Part shown: one piece after another, positions 31,603-42,542 of the stretch | How positions within the stretch are numbered: the first letter of the stretch is position 1 | Layout: every line of letters begins with the position of its first letter | Assembly: GCF_918797505.1 (NCBI RefSeq) | Contig: NC_092796.1 | Coordinates: 31,568,098 to 31,632,097, forward strand | Length of the DNA stretch: 64,000 nucleotides | Direction of reading: 5' to 3' | DNA from: Bemisia tabaci | Taxonomy: Eukaryota > Arthropoda > Insecta > Hemiptera > Aleyrodidae | Program-made: the position numbers and the translations under genes | Notes under the pieces: generated by a model | Told to the model about the DNA's origin: nothing | The model's input: the letters and a program-made list of their open reading frames with translations, nothing else | Database searches by the model: none

Positions 31603-32576
31603 TAGGCCTAGAATCTTTATAATAATTCTAACCATGAAAATCAGCGCAGAATGGTTGACAGCCTCCAATGAGTAAAAGAATGTCAAAGCTATTTAGGTCT
31701 AAGTAGTATTGAATATATCTAGAAAATTTTGCTAGCAGGATTTGATGATCAAAGAGTAAATTATTTTTAAAAAATCGCTAGAAATGAACATTTTTAGGGA
31801 CAATTTTTGGTTCGGGGAGGGGGCGACCTAAAGGGCTAATACCATATGTCTTGCTAACACGAATATCACCATATTGAATGTGCATTTTTTTTAACTTACG
31901 CTCCAGTCAGGATCAATAGACCGAAAAACATAGTACTGACTTGATTCAATTTCAATCATTTCTTCTCCTCTTATATTTCTGGATTAAATACGTATTTTTG
32001 GGGCTTCTGCCCTGATAACCTCTTGACCATTGAAAAATAGATTTCATATTATAGTTAGACAACCTTCAAAACATTAAACTGACATTCAATGTGGTATTCT
32101 AATCATATTTTGGCTTTTCTTCTAATTTTTTGGTTTCAAGGGCCTGCCGCCATCTTGGATTTAAGAATTTTGTAAAACTAAGGTCAAATTTGAATTCAGC
32201 GACCCAAAAAACATAAGTACACCAAATTTCATGATATTCTGATCATTTCCTGATTTATGGCCACAATTCGGCGCCCCCAGACCATAGTGCAGTGTTCCGA
32301 TATTAAATCCCTAGCGGGGAAGGAAAAAAATCCCTAGATTTCGCTAAAAATCCCTAGATTTCGCTAAAAATCCCTAAATCCCCAGATTTGCTCAAATATC
32401 CCCAAAAAATCCCTAGATTTTGCAAAAAACCGCCATTTTTAACGTAGAATCATGACGTCATTCGATATATCGATTTGCAATATTTAAATCTGATTGGCTC
32501 GTTTGAATTTTGCCGCCCTCTGAAAGCAGTGCTAATCCAGACCAATAAAATGAAAGAATATTAGTTGAGTTCTTCT

Positions 32577-33965
32577 ATATATAATATATAAAGTCGCTTT
32601 ATAACGCACTCTGGCGTTCTACGACACCCAAGCGCCACATATGCCTGTCTTCCCAGAGGTTATCGGGCAACTGACACCGCAACATCTCTTTGTCAACGCC
32701 CTGCCGCCAACCCTTTACGGGACGTCCCCGTCGCCTCTTCCCAGGTGGTACCCAATCCAAAACTTGTTTGGGCAACCTCTCCTCCGACATTCTTTGCACA
32801 TGTCCATACCAGCATAACTGCCTGGACATGACGTCGTGCACGATATCTTTCTCAACCTTCATCACCTGGCGAATTCTCTCATTACGGACACGGTCCCGTC
32901 TCGAAATGCCGGCAGATCGCCGCCAAAAATCCATTTCAGTTGCCCTCAACATTTCTTGCGTTCTTTTCGTCAAAGGCCACACTTCACTACCATAGAGCAC
33001 GATACTTTTAACGATGGCGTCATATATCCGGTGCTTGTTTGCCTTTGAGATGCTCTGATCCCAGAGCACCCCGTTCAGCATCGCGATGGCTCTCCTGCCC
33101 TGGATGATCCTGTCCTTAATTGCTCTATCCATCCTTCCATCCTGATCGAGCCAAACACCGAGATACTTATACTCGTCACACTCTTCGATGCGCCGTCCAT
33201 CCTCAAGCTCTATGCTTTGCCGTTGATGCGCTGCTCCCACGACCAGCTTCTCTGTCTTGGACACACTAACGTCCATGCCCCATTTCCGATATTCTTCGAC
33301 CAACTTCCGCGTCATGTAATCTGCATCTTCCTCATCTTGAGCTACAACGATCTGGTCATCGGCAAAGCATAGAGTATAAAGGGTCTGCCCATCAAGGAGT
33401 GGAACGCCCATTCCTGCAACCTTCTTTTTCCATTCCTCTAAAACGTGCTCTAGGTATACCTTAAATAGTGTTGGTGACAAACAACAGCCTTGTTTTAGCC
33501 CTTTTGTGACGAAAAAACCTCCGGACAACTCTCCACGACATTTAATTTTTGCTATCGTCCCGTTATAAAATGATTTAATTGCCCCACAAGTCCTTTGCTA
33601 AAACCCCTTTTTTCCAAGGCTTCCCAAAGCTTCACTAACGGCACGCTGTCATAAGCTTTCTGAAGATCCACAAACACCAAGTGCAGCTCCTGGCTGACCG
33701 CCCTTTTCTTCTCGATGACCTGGGTAATGGTGAACAAATGGTCGACGGTAGACCTACCGGCTCTAAAACCAGCCTGTTCTTCGGCTTCCTGGCCGCTCCA
33801 AACCTCTTCGACCTTTGCCTTGAGAATTTTACCGTAGACCTTGCTCAAGGTTCCTGTGACCGATATACCTCTGTAGTTGTCGCAATCTTGCTTACTACCT
33901 TTCTTATGACTGGGAGTAATCCAAGATTCCTTCCAATCCTTTGGTATTTCGGAACCATGCAGACA
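32577..33965 (-). mobile_element. 5'-truncated LINE: reverse transcriptase, frameshifted
   Basis: On the minus strand, fingers/palm sequence (KDWKESWITPSHKKGSKQD, NYRGISV, EQAGFRAGRSTVDHLF, FVDLQKAYDSV) ends in a frameshift near 33552-33580. A 309-residue frame (33528-32599) continues with GLKQGCCLSPTLF, the catalytic LCFADDQ, YGSEVWPLTKRTQEMLRATE and a C-terminal [10 protein letters not shown] region. The N-terminal endonuclease is absent by 5' truncation. The duplication TTGAGTTCTTCT lies at 32565-32576 and 33966-33977, and the 3' tail is TATATA-rich. It is a non-LTR element; an RTE-like clade is likely but not resolved. Inactive. Confidence 0.92.
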
Positions 33966-34274
33966 TTGAGTTCTTCTTATTGTCTTTTTACTGTTGAATG
34001 CAGTTGAATGTTAAGTACATCGAGTGACGCAATCGTTTTAATTTCCGGCTTATTTACGGGGAAAATAGTGTTGCCAAAAAGGCCTACAAAATATAGATGA
34101 AAAAATATTTTCGATTGTCGAAGCTAAAATTGAGGTTAAAAAGTCGATTTTTGCTTACTTTACCTCATCAAAAAAAATCCCTAGATTTCCTGAAAAATCC
34201 CTAGATCCCTAGAAATTCCGGAAAATCCCTAGATCTAGGGATAAATCCCTAGACATCGGATCACTGAGTTCAGC

Positions 34275-34848
34275 ACCAGCACCACTTCATTTACGATGTT
34301 AGGTTAGGAGGATTTCACCGCCCAGCCATGCAGTTGCACCAACCTTACATGTTTTCTACCAAAACACGGCAGATTCGAACTATGCATAGTATACACCACG
34401 ATCTGCGCGGACCTGACTCGAGGTTATTAATAAAATTGTTTTTATTGGTACACGGTTGTCAACGATTCCCGATCCGCGCGTGTTTCTGTTAGTTCCCCCT
34501 ACCGAAAGCCGCCGGGCGCAACGAAATAACCGACAGGATCATTCTTTTAGTGTGCATAGGTTGGTAAGTCACAACGATGACGGAGGAGTGGGGGACCGAC
34601 GAAAAGGAACGACACCCAACGGAGTCGGACGGAAATGACCGATCGTGGAACACTGTTGCCATGTGGAGGAGGGACGGAACTCTGTTTGCTACGTAATGTA
34701 CACGTTAGTTCATAAGATGCGCTGATGCGCTACGAAAATTCCCTGACCGCGGCAATAATTCCCTGACATTTCCCTGACTTTTCCCGGTCACTCAAAATTC
34801 CCTGACAATTCCCGGTTTTCCCGGTTTTCCCTGACGCTTGCCACCCTG
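34275..34848. other. Right part of layer-2 element
   Basis: Non-coding. It ends in an array of TTCCCTGAC and CCCGGTTTTCC motifs before GCTTGCCACCCTG. Confidence 0.6.
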
Positions 34849-34973
34849 CAATGTGTTTTTTTCCAGTGGACTACATTTTGCAATTTGGAACTACGTTTTC
34901 CGAGACTTTCTCTGTTACTACTGGCTATGGCCACCTGTACCTAGGAATCCACCCTTCTGTTAATCATGGACTA

Positions 34974-35224
34974 CACGGAAAAAAAAAAAGAATTGCTGAC
35001 TCAACAATTCATTACTAAAAACAGTGAGTGCAGTGTTTCAACGCAGATTTTACAACAAAAAAATGCTACTTTAACCACCCCGTGGTTAAATTAGTTTACA
35101 ATGTGGTTAATTTAGTTTACAATGAGGTTAAAGTAGCATTTTGTGTCGTAAAATCTGCGTTGAAACATTGCACTCCTGTTTTTAGCAATGAATTGTTGAA
35201 TCAGCAATTCTTTTTTTTTCCGTG
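34974..35224. mobile_element. 251-bp palindromic MITE, CACGG-polyA ends, TA TSD
   Basis: CACGGAAAAAAAAAAG...CTTTTTTTTTCCGTG, flanked by TA on both sides. The arms include GAATTGCTGA, CAATTCATT and TTTCAACGCAGATTTTAC, with TGGTTAA and TTAGTTTACAATG repeats at the centre. Confidence 0.85.
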
Positions 35225-35430
35225 TACACTTTACAATTCGCAGCTACAATCTCTAGCTCAACTTAGAAACGACGTATGTACCTTCAGTTTCCCTACGTGC
35301 ATACGTGTTTTTACGGATTAGCTAGAGATCGGTAGCTCTTAATTGCAAAATGAAGTCAAATTCATTCTCCCGAACCGTCTGTATTACTACCGACTGTGGC
35401 CACCTGTGTCCGGGAACCCACCCTTGAGCG

Positions 35431-36019
35431 GTGAGTGCGGTTCCTTGACGCGACGTTATTCGACGTCGAGAACCCGGAATCGACGGAAGACGAGGGGGGC
35501 GGGGGGGGGGGGGGGCGGGCGATTTGTAAGTGTTATTTTTGGGCAGCTCGCGAGGACGCGGAAAGCGGGTGAATGAGGATCGCGCCCGGGTCGTGGCCGA
35601 CGTCGCCAGACCGTGCACGAATTTGCATAAATCTCCGAAAAATACAAGGAGGAATCGCCTCGATCTGGCAACGGGGCTCGTAATAAGGATGAGGCGCGGT
35701 CGTCGTCGTCGGGCGGGGAGGGGGGGGGAGGGCAGGAGTGGAATAACCAATTACGCTCGCATTCAAACCCGGAGACACCCGCGGTGTCGGGTCTCGTGCG
35801 AACCTGTCTGACGTCAACGAGGAGGCTCAAAGGGACGTCCTGGACGTGGCAACGTCGCCCGCGGTAACCAGACGTCGCGGGACGTGTTTCCTTATCGTGA
35901 GCTCATGCAAACCGCGTTGAGCGTATTGAAAATTTCCAAATACGGCGGCCGCAGCGACTAATACCTGGCGTTCCCTATTATTTCACGTGTTTTTTCTCAC
36001 CTGTACTGAGAATTCGCAC
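35431..36019. other. G+C-rich unassigned DNA
   Basis: A long poly-G stretch near 35493-35516 and a second near 35717-35730. Overlapping frames on both strands come from this composition; none has a domain. Confidence 0.4.
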
Positions 36020-36312
36020 GCACGAATTTTATTGCCTCTTTTGAGAATGCTTGATGAGCTGGGTCTGCGGTATTTTTCATAATTTTTGTCTGAAATGGGA
36101 AATTGTGGAAAAAAAGATTTAAAAGGGATAAAACGCGCCGCTCTGTGACGTCACCAGGCAAGAATTCCCATTTAAACACATGTATTTTAGCGGATTGGGT
36201 TATTTTGTCGCATTTCCTCCAACGATTGTTTAATTTAGAAATCTCGGATGTCCTCATGCTCAGTTCTCTTGACAGTTTAATTTTAAACATGAAATTTACA
36301 AAATTGTAGACA
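36020..36312 (+). repeat. Dispersed repeat B
   Basis: Shares GGAAATTGTGGAAAAA, TGTGACGTCACCAGGC, CCCATTTAAACACATGTATT and TTTTAGCGGATT with the copies at 5705-6110 and 22736-23030. Confidence 0.65.
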
Positions 36313-37429
36313 CCTGCAAATCCCCCACTTTGAGCAAAACTCCAGTCTCTTGAGACAAACGAGATGAAAAATTTTCAAAAATAACCAAGCGTTTTTTGTC
36401 ACCTGAGGAAGGTATTCTTTGCAAAGTCGGGTTTTTTAAAGCAATTTCGGTGATGGAAAAAACTAAGATCGATCAACTTCGGCTTTATAGCGCAGCAAAA
36501 AGTAAGTAGAAAAAACTTTAATGCACACCTTCATAAAACGATTTCCCTGTCCTTTCAGACACAAAATAACGGGCTAGTTTAACATGGAGTTATCACTATG
36601 CGGATTATTGCATTTGACTGGCCTCGTTATCAGGCACAGCGAGAGTATCTTAAAGACATGAAATTCATATTTTCCAGTGAACTTTTAACAACTCAATCTG
36701 AATTGACCTGGTTTTTTTATCATTCACAAATTTTCCGGAAAATTACAATTTTCCAGGAAATTGTAAGCGTGAGGAGAAAATTGAGGCCATACTTCGACTT
36801 AGAGCTAAGATTACACAGGATTCATTTCATGAATCCCCATCATTTCTTGAAGACCTTCTTGCGTTAAAGACCTGTGTTATGTGATGCGACACGTAAAAGT
36901 TCGCCATTTTCGTAAACGCAATTTTTCTCTGGGTTATAGGTTGTTCTGCTTTTTTTCCATGACTTTTTCGGGATAATCTTAACCCTATTCTCACATCTGA
37001 TTATTCCCGGTTTCCTCTGTTAGTGGCGTCTCTGAAATCGATCGTCCGGTCGTCACTGCTTACTTCGGTAACATGGCGTCGTTAGTGCTGCTTTCGGTAA
37101 CAACGCAAAGTTGTAAGTCAGAGATATAGTCGCTCCTCTAACAAGGGCAAAACTCGATCTCCTCATGAGCCTAAGAAAGTATAGGATTCATATGTTACAC
37201 AGGGCTCAGGTGGGCATTGAGATATGCCCTTACATCAGAAAAGCGACGATATATTTGTACATGCAGTCAAAAAGTATATCATAAAAGAGTTGAACTCGTA
37301 AGCCGACCGAGAAATGGTATTGGCACAGGTTTCCGGCCACTGAAGAAATATAAGGAATATAAGAATATAAAGGTAATGCTCTCCTTTCATGTCCATCCTC
37401 TTATAGTTACTCAAGATTATATTCAAGCA
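36313..37429. other. Intergenic DNA, nothing recognised
   Basis: Short frames (36598-36867 and 37217-37507) have no domain or splice context that would support an exon. Confidence 0.4.
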
Positions 37430-37520
37430 GGTTGGCGGTCGTGTGGACGCGTGGATGCAACTATTCGGCCCCGGCGGATGTCCTTGTTGCATATCCGCAA
37501 AAGATGAAGGCACTTTAATT
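37430..37520 (+). repeat. Dispersed short repeat C
   Basis: GATGCAACTATTCGG...GCGGATGTCCTTGTTGCATA...AAGGCACTTTAATTGG is a diverged copy of the motif described at 23560-23790. Confidence 0.5.
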
Positions 37521-38409
37521 GGGCTTCCTTGCGCACACAACGATGGATTCCCCACTGAGATAACCTGCTGTGTTACCGAAGAAAGCGGTCAACCTAAAAA
37601 TGTAATTTTGATTAATGGACGTGGAGCCTCTTGGCTAGAACACTTTATTTGACGAAACTCTCCGTCCTTCATAAAGTTTTTACTAGTCGTCCAAAAGAAG
37701 CTTTGAGCAAAACTTTAGCGCTTTTAGGAAAAGCGAATTGTTATTAGAAATCTACTAATTTTATCTGCGACCATTTAAAAAGGGCGTTTTTCATTTCATG
37801 TTACGCAAGGCAACCGAACGCACAATGTTCTGCACGATTATTGCGTGGCTACGTTTAGAAAACACACACTAAGGTTCGGACTTGGCGAAAAAGGGTATTT
37901 TTACTCAAAACAACGGTGAGTTCAGCTCTCTTCCGGGGGATGATATGAACTTTGGTATAGTCTGAAATGTCGTACATTTTTTGGCACTTACTGCTTTCTC
38001 GGAGCTTTCGTTATTTATGTGAATAAAACGAATTCTCGTCGCATTAACAAAATCGGTTGAACGGAACACAAGAATAGCCCCAATCAACAAAAAAATACGA
38101 GAAAATGACTGAGCAAGGCTGAATTGAGTTTCAAACTGCCTTGTACTTCACAAGTTGTTATCAACTTCCTTCTTAACAGGGAAACAAAATAAGAGAAAAA
38201 AAATGCCAAAAACTTTAAAAAAAACGGACTTTTATGCTCGCTGGTAGCAAAAGAAAAAGTCCGGGTTGTCAATTCGTGTTCATTTTATTTTCTTTTATTT
38301 TTCACTGCTGTTGAGAACACAGGGGTTAACACCACCTCAAAATTTCCGAGGCATTTTGATGTCCCTTTCGGCATTGTTTACCCATTTTCTTGGTTTTTGT
38401 TTTTGTCTA
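37521..38409. other. Intergenic DNA, nothing recognised
   Basis: A+T-rich. No gene or repeat boundary was recognised. Confidence 0.4.
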
Positions 38410-38695
38410 CATGAATTCATTCAAAGCAGATTAGTAGAATTTTGAGGGAGACTCTATTTTGAAAATTCGGGCATTGCCTGCTAAATTTCGGATTTGTAGA
38501 GCACCTCTCCCTCCCTATATAACGCTTTTGCGACGCGGGCGTAAGTTCATCCAAATTAGATTAGTAAAATTTTGAAGGTGACTCTATTTTGATAATTTAG
38601 GCATGAGGGGCTGCTCATGAAATACGTGACGCTAATTTTCGGATTTTTCGAGCACCCCTCCTCCCTTTCACGCTTTCGTGACGTGGACCCCTGTC
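38410..38695. repeat. Tandem duplication, two units of about 135-150 bp
   Basis: AGATTAGTAGAATTTTGAGG, ACTCTATTTTGA, GGCAT, TTTCGGATTT, GAGCACC and CGCTTT recur in order in 38410-38540 and 38548-38695, with divergence and a small insertion in the second unit. Confidence 0.6.
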
Positions 38696-39639
38696 CTTTA
38701 AAATGAAAAAAAAAAGAACGGAAAAAAAGGACAGAAAGACGTGATGCTACCCTTTATCCTCCTCTGATGAATGTGCTCTTTTCTAGTCTTGTTAACCGCA
38801 GTTGTATTTTTTAAAAATGTACGTCTTTTCAAAGGCTACTCAGTTTTCAACATACTCATGCTGTCGTCAACCCCCCACTCCCCTCCCCCGAGCGTTACGT
38901 ACATCACCGCTCTCCTCGGTAACGCGACCGCTATCCCCGGTTCCACCGACTGTGCGAAGCCGCGGACGTAACGACATTGGTGGTGGATAGCGGCCCCCGC
39001 TGTCCCCCTTTGCGGGGGATGGAGAGCACTGGCTGTGTAGGCGACGCGACAAGGCGAGCTCAAAAGGAACACAATGTATAGAACTAATATTAACTGATGA
39101 ATCATGAATACGAGCCCGCGCCCGGCGAAACTGGAGCAGCCGGAGCGAGGGGTCTGCTTTACGACCCCTGCGCGCGCAGCCCCAACCCTCCCCCCCCCCC
39201 GCCGCGGCGCTTTTCCTCTTCCTGTCCCTGGGTTTTCTACGCCACGCCGCGCCGTCCTTCGAAACGGCTCTCTCTCTCTCTCCTCCCCCTCTCCATCTTT
39301 CTCTCTCCCAGAGCTGCCACTTGAAATGTCCGAAGGATATTTCGTCAGTACTGAATGTCCACAATATTTTCATTTATCGAGGTTAGAGGCCCGAAAAATG
39401 AGTTTTCTTGGGTTGCCAGATAATTTTCAAAAATGGATTTTCAAAACATTTGCCTGAAATCCCTGCGCATGTCACGATTAGCGGGATGGTTGATAACAGT
39501 CCCTACCCAACCCTAACACGCAACATTCGTTGTTCGATACATCACACACAGTAAAGGAAGCAAATAAAGGTGATCTAACAATTTGTCCATGATTTTTCAG
39601 TGACAATTTAAAATTCTCTACGGTACACATGTTTCCTTG
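38696..39639. other. Unassigned, with CT- and C-rich tracts
   Basis: Contains a CT-rich run near 39261-39308 and a C run near 39190-39200. The overlapping frames around 38836-39457 are compositional. No gene was recognised. Confidence 0.4.
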
Positions 39640-39870
39640 CAATTGTCAGACTGTTGATTTTCTGAATGTTTCTGAATTTTTATGAATTTCGGGGCTCTTC
39701 GTCTTAGTTTGACCGATACTTAAATTAAATTTGACGATCTTCAGAATATAATCCGGGTGTATTTTGAAAGTTTTTCCCGGAGCATTTGAAAAAAATCGGA
39801 ATTTTTCTCGGAACTTTTGGAAATCGGAAATAATTCCGGGAACTATGGATTCTGGTAAAAGAACATGGCA
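39640..39870 (+). repeat. Dispersed repeat D (CCGGAA-rich)
   Basis: Shares AAATTTGACGATCTTCAGA, AATCCGGG, TTCCCGGA, TTGGAAATCGGAA with 57640-57915. Confidence 0.6.
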
Positions 39871-40076
39871 GCACTGGTGAATATTTTGTGCTCAAGATTT
39901 TTCATACTGCTTTGATGATGAAGTAATCCGAAAAGTGCTTCAGCAAACTGGGGGAAAATCCACAACACTTGAGTTTCTTTTTAGTACATACAATCCGAAA
40001 TGGTGTTGTTCAATTGGAACTCTATAAGACTTTCTAACGCACTGCGAAAAGTTATGAGATCGGGCAACACTGGAGG

Positions 40077-40874
40077 CAGGGTTGCCACAGAATTTAGACA
40101 ATGAAATTCCCTGACATTTCCCTGATTTTCCTGACACATTTTGGTGAAATTCCCTGACAATTGAAGATATGACGGATGGTTAAGAAGACATAATTGAAAA
40201 TAATTTTCACGCAAAATTTGTTGTTTGAAACCTCAAACGCATTCTAGAAAGCAAATGAAGGTGCTTTAACAAATTGTTCCTGACATTTTCGTCGTTTTCG
40301 TCATTTTCCCTGACATTTCCCTGATTATCCTGATACATTTTGGTAAAATTCCCTGACAATTGAAGATGTGGCGGATGGTTAGGAAGGCTCAATTGAAAAT
40401 AGTTCTCAGACAATATGTGTTGTTCGAAACCTCAAACGCATTCTAGAAAGCGAATGAAGGTGATTTAAACAAATTTTCCCTGACATTTTCGTCGTTTTTC
40501 CAGACATATCCCTGATTTCCCTGATACATGTTGGTGAAATTCCCTGACAACTGAAGATGTGACGGATGGTTAAAAACACATAATTGAAAATAGTTTCCAG
40601 CCAAAATTTGTTGTTCGAAATCTCAAAGCAATTTTATAAAGCAAAAGAAGAAAATTTCCCGGACATTTCCCTGATTTCCCTGACACATTTCCGTGAAATT
40701 TCCTGACCATTGAAGATGTGACGGATGGTTAAGAGGGCATAATTGAAAATAGTTTCCAAGCAAAAGTTGTTGTTCGAAACCTCCGACCCATTGTAGAAAG
40801 CAAATGAAAGTGCTGTAACAAATTTTCCCTGACATTTCCCGGTTTTCCCGTTTTCCCTGACTGTGGCAACCCTG
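40077..40874. mobile_element. Non-autonomous element, CAGGGTTGCCACAG ends, four internal tandem units
   Basis: A 14-bp terminal inverted repeat, CAGGGTTGCCACAG / CTGTGGCAACCCTG. The interior has four units of about 160-200 bp, each with CCCTGAC, TTGAAGAT, CGGATGGTTA, TAATTGAAAAT and TTGTT(G/T)GAAA. Several minus-strand frames here are parallel translations of the units. It is related to the layer-2 element at 28754 by ends and motifs. No clear target duplication. Confidence 0.75.
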
Positions 40875-41172
40875 GACGGGGATCCGCGGGAGCGTCTCTC
40901 GTTCTATCCCTCTCGCTCCGTTTCCGGTCTTGGCTCTTCCGCTGGAGATTAGCGAGCAAGTCGCGTAAAATTATGCACTTATTGCGAAAATGGGTCAGCG
41001 GTCAGCTTCCTCCTAATGAGCGGAACGATGCTAATTCTTCATTAATTGTCGAATCGAGTACTATAAAAACGAGTTTATTAATGGCGCATCAGGACGGAGC
41101 TCCAGCAAACCTGCGAGGGCCACTTTCCCGTGCTTCCGCCGCGTCCATTATCCCCCCTGCATAAGATCCTAT

Positions 41173-41336
41173 CAGTGGCGTGGCGTGAATTGCGATATAT
41201 CGATTGTTATGCCATTTAACCCTATCGTAAGGAATCGATTGTTAAGGTGTTCGCTGCGAACACCCTGTTTATCGATCCTTTCCCATATGTTTAAATGATA
41301 GAGCAATCGATGTATCGCAATCCACGCCACGCTACA
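41173..41336. mobile_element. hAT-type MITE, 8-bp TSD GATCCTAT
   Basis: CAGTGGCGTGGCGTG to CCACGCCACGCTACA. GATCCTAT occurs at 41165-41172 and 41337-41344. The last bases of the right end are altered (CTACA in place of CACTG). Confidence 0.85.
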
Positions 41337-41410
41337 GATCCTATCAAGTTCTCCAGTTTTAATGACTCGCATACGAAGGAGTCGGATCTCACAGAGAGCC
41401 GCGCTACGAA

Positions 41411-41488
41411 TGCACGTATTATGCTAAAAGGAACTGTGCGTATAGGGTTTGCGTACACCATATAGTTCCTTTTAGCATAGATACGTCC
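41411..41488. repeat. Short hairpin (TATGCTAAAAGGAACT / AGTTCCTTTTAGCATA)
   Basis: Perfect 16-bp inverted repeat, extended imperfectly by CGTAT/ATACG outside and GTGCGTA/TACACCAT inside, with a small loop. The size is compatible with a pre-miRNA-like hairpin or a very small MITE. Confidence 0.5.
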
Positions 41489-41529
41489 AAATGGCCCTTC
41501 TTCTCGAGGAACCCTGGGACTTTATTCGT

Positions 41530-41786
41530 ACATGCAGGTAAAATGAAATCCTCTTCTGAGGCTTAAAATACTAGGATCCTTCGCTTTTTTATTCCCTGAT
41601 ACTATACGTGACTTCCAGAAAGAAATTCTTTGATGAAAATCTGCAGATCCCTCCCATTTGTGGCAGTTTTTTTTTTGGAAAGAACTATATTTTTTCCCAA
41701 GGTCCAAGGATTTCAATTCGTTCATGTGCAAATAAAATGAAACCTACAGGGCCTGATAAAAATACACGGCCTCCTCCCACTTTTAG

Positions 41787-41828
<42 letters not shown>

Positions 41829-42085
41829 AGAACTATATTTATTTCTAAAGTCCAAAGATTTCCTAATTCATTCAACACAATTAATTTCAATTTATTTACA
41901 TGCAGGTAAAATGAAACCCTCTAGGGCCTAAAGTACTACTTAAATAAGCTTTATAATAAAAAACCTTTGGTTATTTTATTCCCTGATACTATCCGTTATT
42001 TCCGGAAAAAAAAATTCCTTGATGAAAATCTGCGTTTTCATCTCGTTTTGCGCAGATTTTTTGGAGAAAAATAAAATTTTTTCCA
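41530..42085. repeat. Imperfect tandem array, three units, with poly-T
   Basis: Units near 41530-41690, 41692-41830 and 41890-42085 share CATGCAGGTAAAATGAAA, TTATTCCCTGATACTAT, TTGATGAAAATCTGC and GAACTATATTT. A T run of about 37 lies at 41791-41827. Confidence 0.6.
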
Positions 42086-42378
42086 TACCTACTTCAAAGA
42101 AAAATATCAACTCGTTTTATTATTAATAATTTTGTTTCATACTGAATCAATGCGATATCCTTTAAAATTAATATGATCAGGGAGGGAAAATAGAATTAAA
42201 GGTCCCGATATTTGCGGATATTTTTCATTTTCTAAAAATGTTTTTAGAAAATTTCACTAGACTCATATAGGGGCATGAAACACGTCTAAATAGTCAAAGC
42301 CCGATTTTGTTAATTTGCAGCTGAACAAATTACCATGAGTAGAACTTCAAAGTTCCCCGTCGGATTCTCAGTTATTGG

Positions 42379-42542
42379 CAGTGGCGAGGCGTTAATGATC
42401 GATTATCGATATTTCTCCACTTGAAGCTATGGTAAAGAATCGATTATTAAGGTTTTCGCTGCGAACACCCTGATTATCGATCCTTTCCTATAGGTTTAAA
42501 TGGCAAATCAATCGATGTATCGCAAAGCACGCAACGCCACTG
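42379..42542. mobile_element. hAT-type MITE with 8-bp TSD
   Basis: CAGTGGCGAGGCGTT to CACGCAACGCCACTG, flanked by GTTATTGG (42371-42378) and CTTATTGG (42543-42550). It contains TATCGATA near 42405. Confidence 0.85.

Larger units (their letters stand above)
29928..32289. mobile_element. Nest layer 4: Transib-like element, 2.36 kb, TSD CAGTG
   Basis: The ends are CACTATGGTCTGGGAGCGCC and GGCGCCCCCAGACCATAGTG, extending inward as CGAAT(C/T)GTGGCCA. CAGTG at 29923-29927 and 32290-32294 is the 5-bp duplication, created from the terminal CAGTG of the hAT element. CACTATGG ends and a C-NNN-G duplication fit the Transib superfamily. No RAG1-like transposase frame remains. Confidence 0.8.
29923..34266. 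mobile_element. Nest layer 3: hAT-type element, 8-bp TSD AGTTCAGC
   Basis: Its ends are CAGTG at 29923 (continued as CAGTGTTCCGAT at 32290) and ATCGGATCACTG at 34266. AGTTCAGC occurs at 29915-29922 and 34267-34274. Many AATCCCTAGAT subterminal repeats lie near 32310-32420 and 34165-34255. It carries two later insertions: layer 4 at its very first bases and a LINE. Confidence 0.85.
28754..34848. mobile_element. Nest layer 2: CAGGGTGGCAAG element, 5-bp TSD CAATG
   Basis: It starts CAGGGTGGCAAGTC and ends GCTTGCCACCCTG. CAATG occurs at 28749-28753 and 34849-34853. Removing it restores CCAATGTGTTTTTTT of the layer-1 MITE. The ends are rich in TTCCCTGAC repeats, as in the element at 40077-40874. 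The own sequence, 28754-29922 plus 34267-34848, has no transposase; the family is unresolved. Confidence 0.85.
28541..34868. mobile_element. Nest layer 1: CACTGG MITE, interrupted
   Basis: CACTGGGGGAAAAAAAACAC at 28541 resumes as AATGTGTTTTTTTCCAGTG ending at 34868. It is flanked by GA on both sides. All of the family's interior is present before the break at 28753. Confidence 0.85.
28350..35430. mobile_element. Nested transposon complex (outer host repeat)
   Basis: The host is an array of imperfect roughly 110-bp units (GGACTACATTTTGCAATTT, ACTTTCTCTGTTACTA, GGCCACCTGTG, TAGGAATCCACC) at 28350-28540, 34869-34971 and 35225-35430. It is interrupted by the layers listed below and by a palindromic MITE at 34974-35224. 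The 218-codon frame from 28004 reads through these repeats and is not a gene. Confidence 0.7.

Noticed and set aside
35322..35830. Several overlapping frames over 90 codons on both strands
   Set aside because: Caused by G+C-rich, poly-G-containing sequence lacking stops; translations are low complexity.
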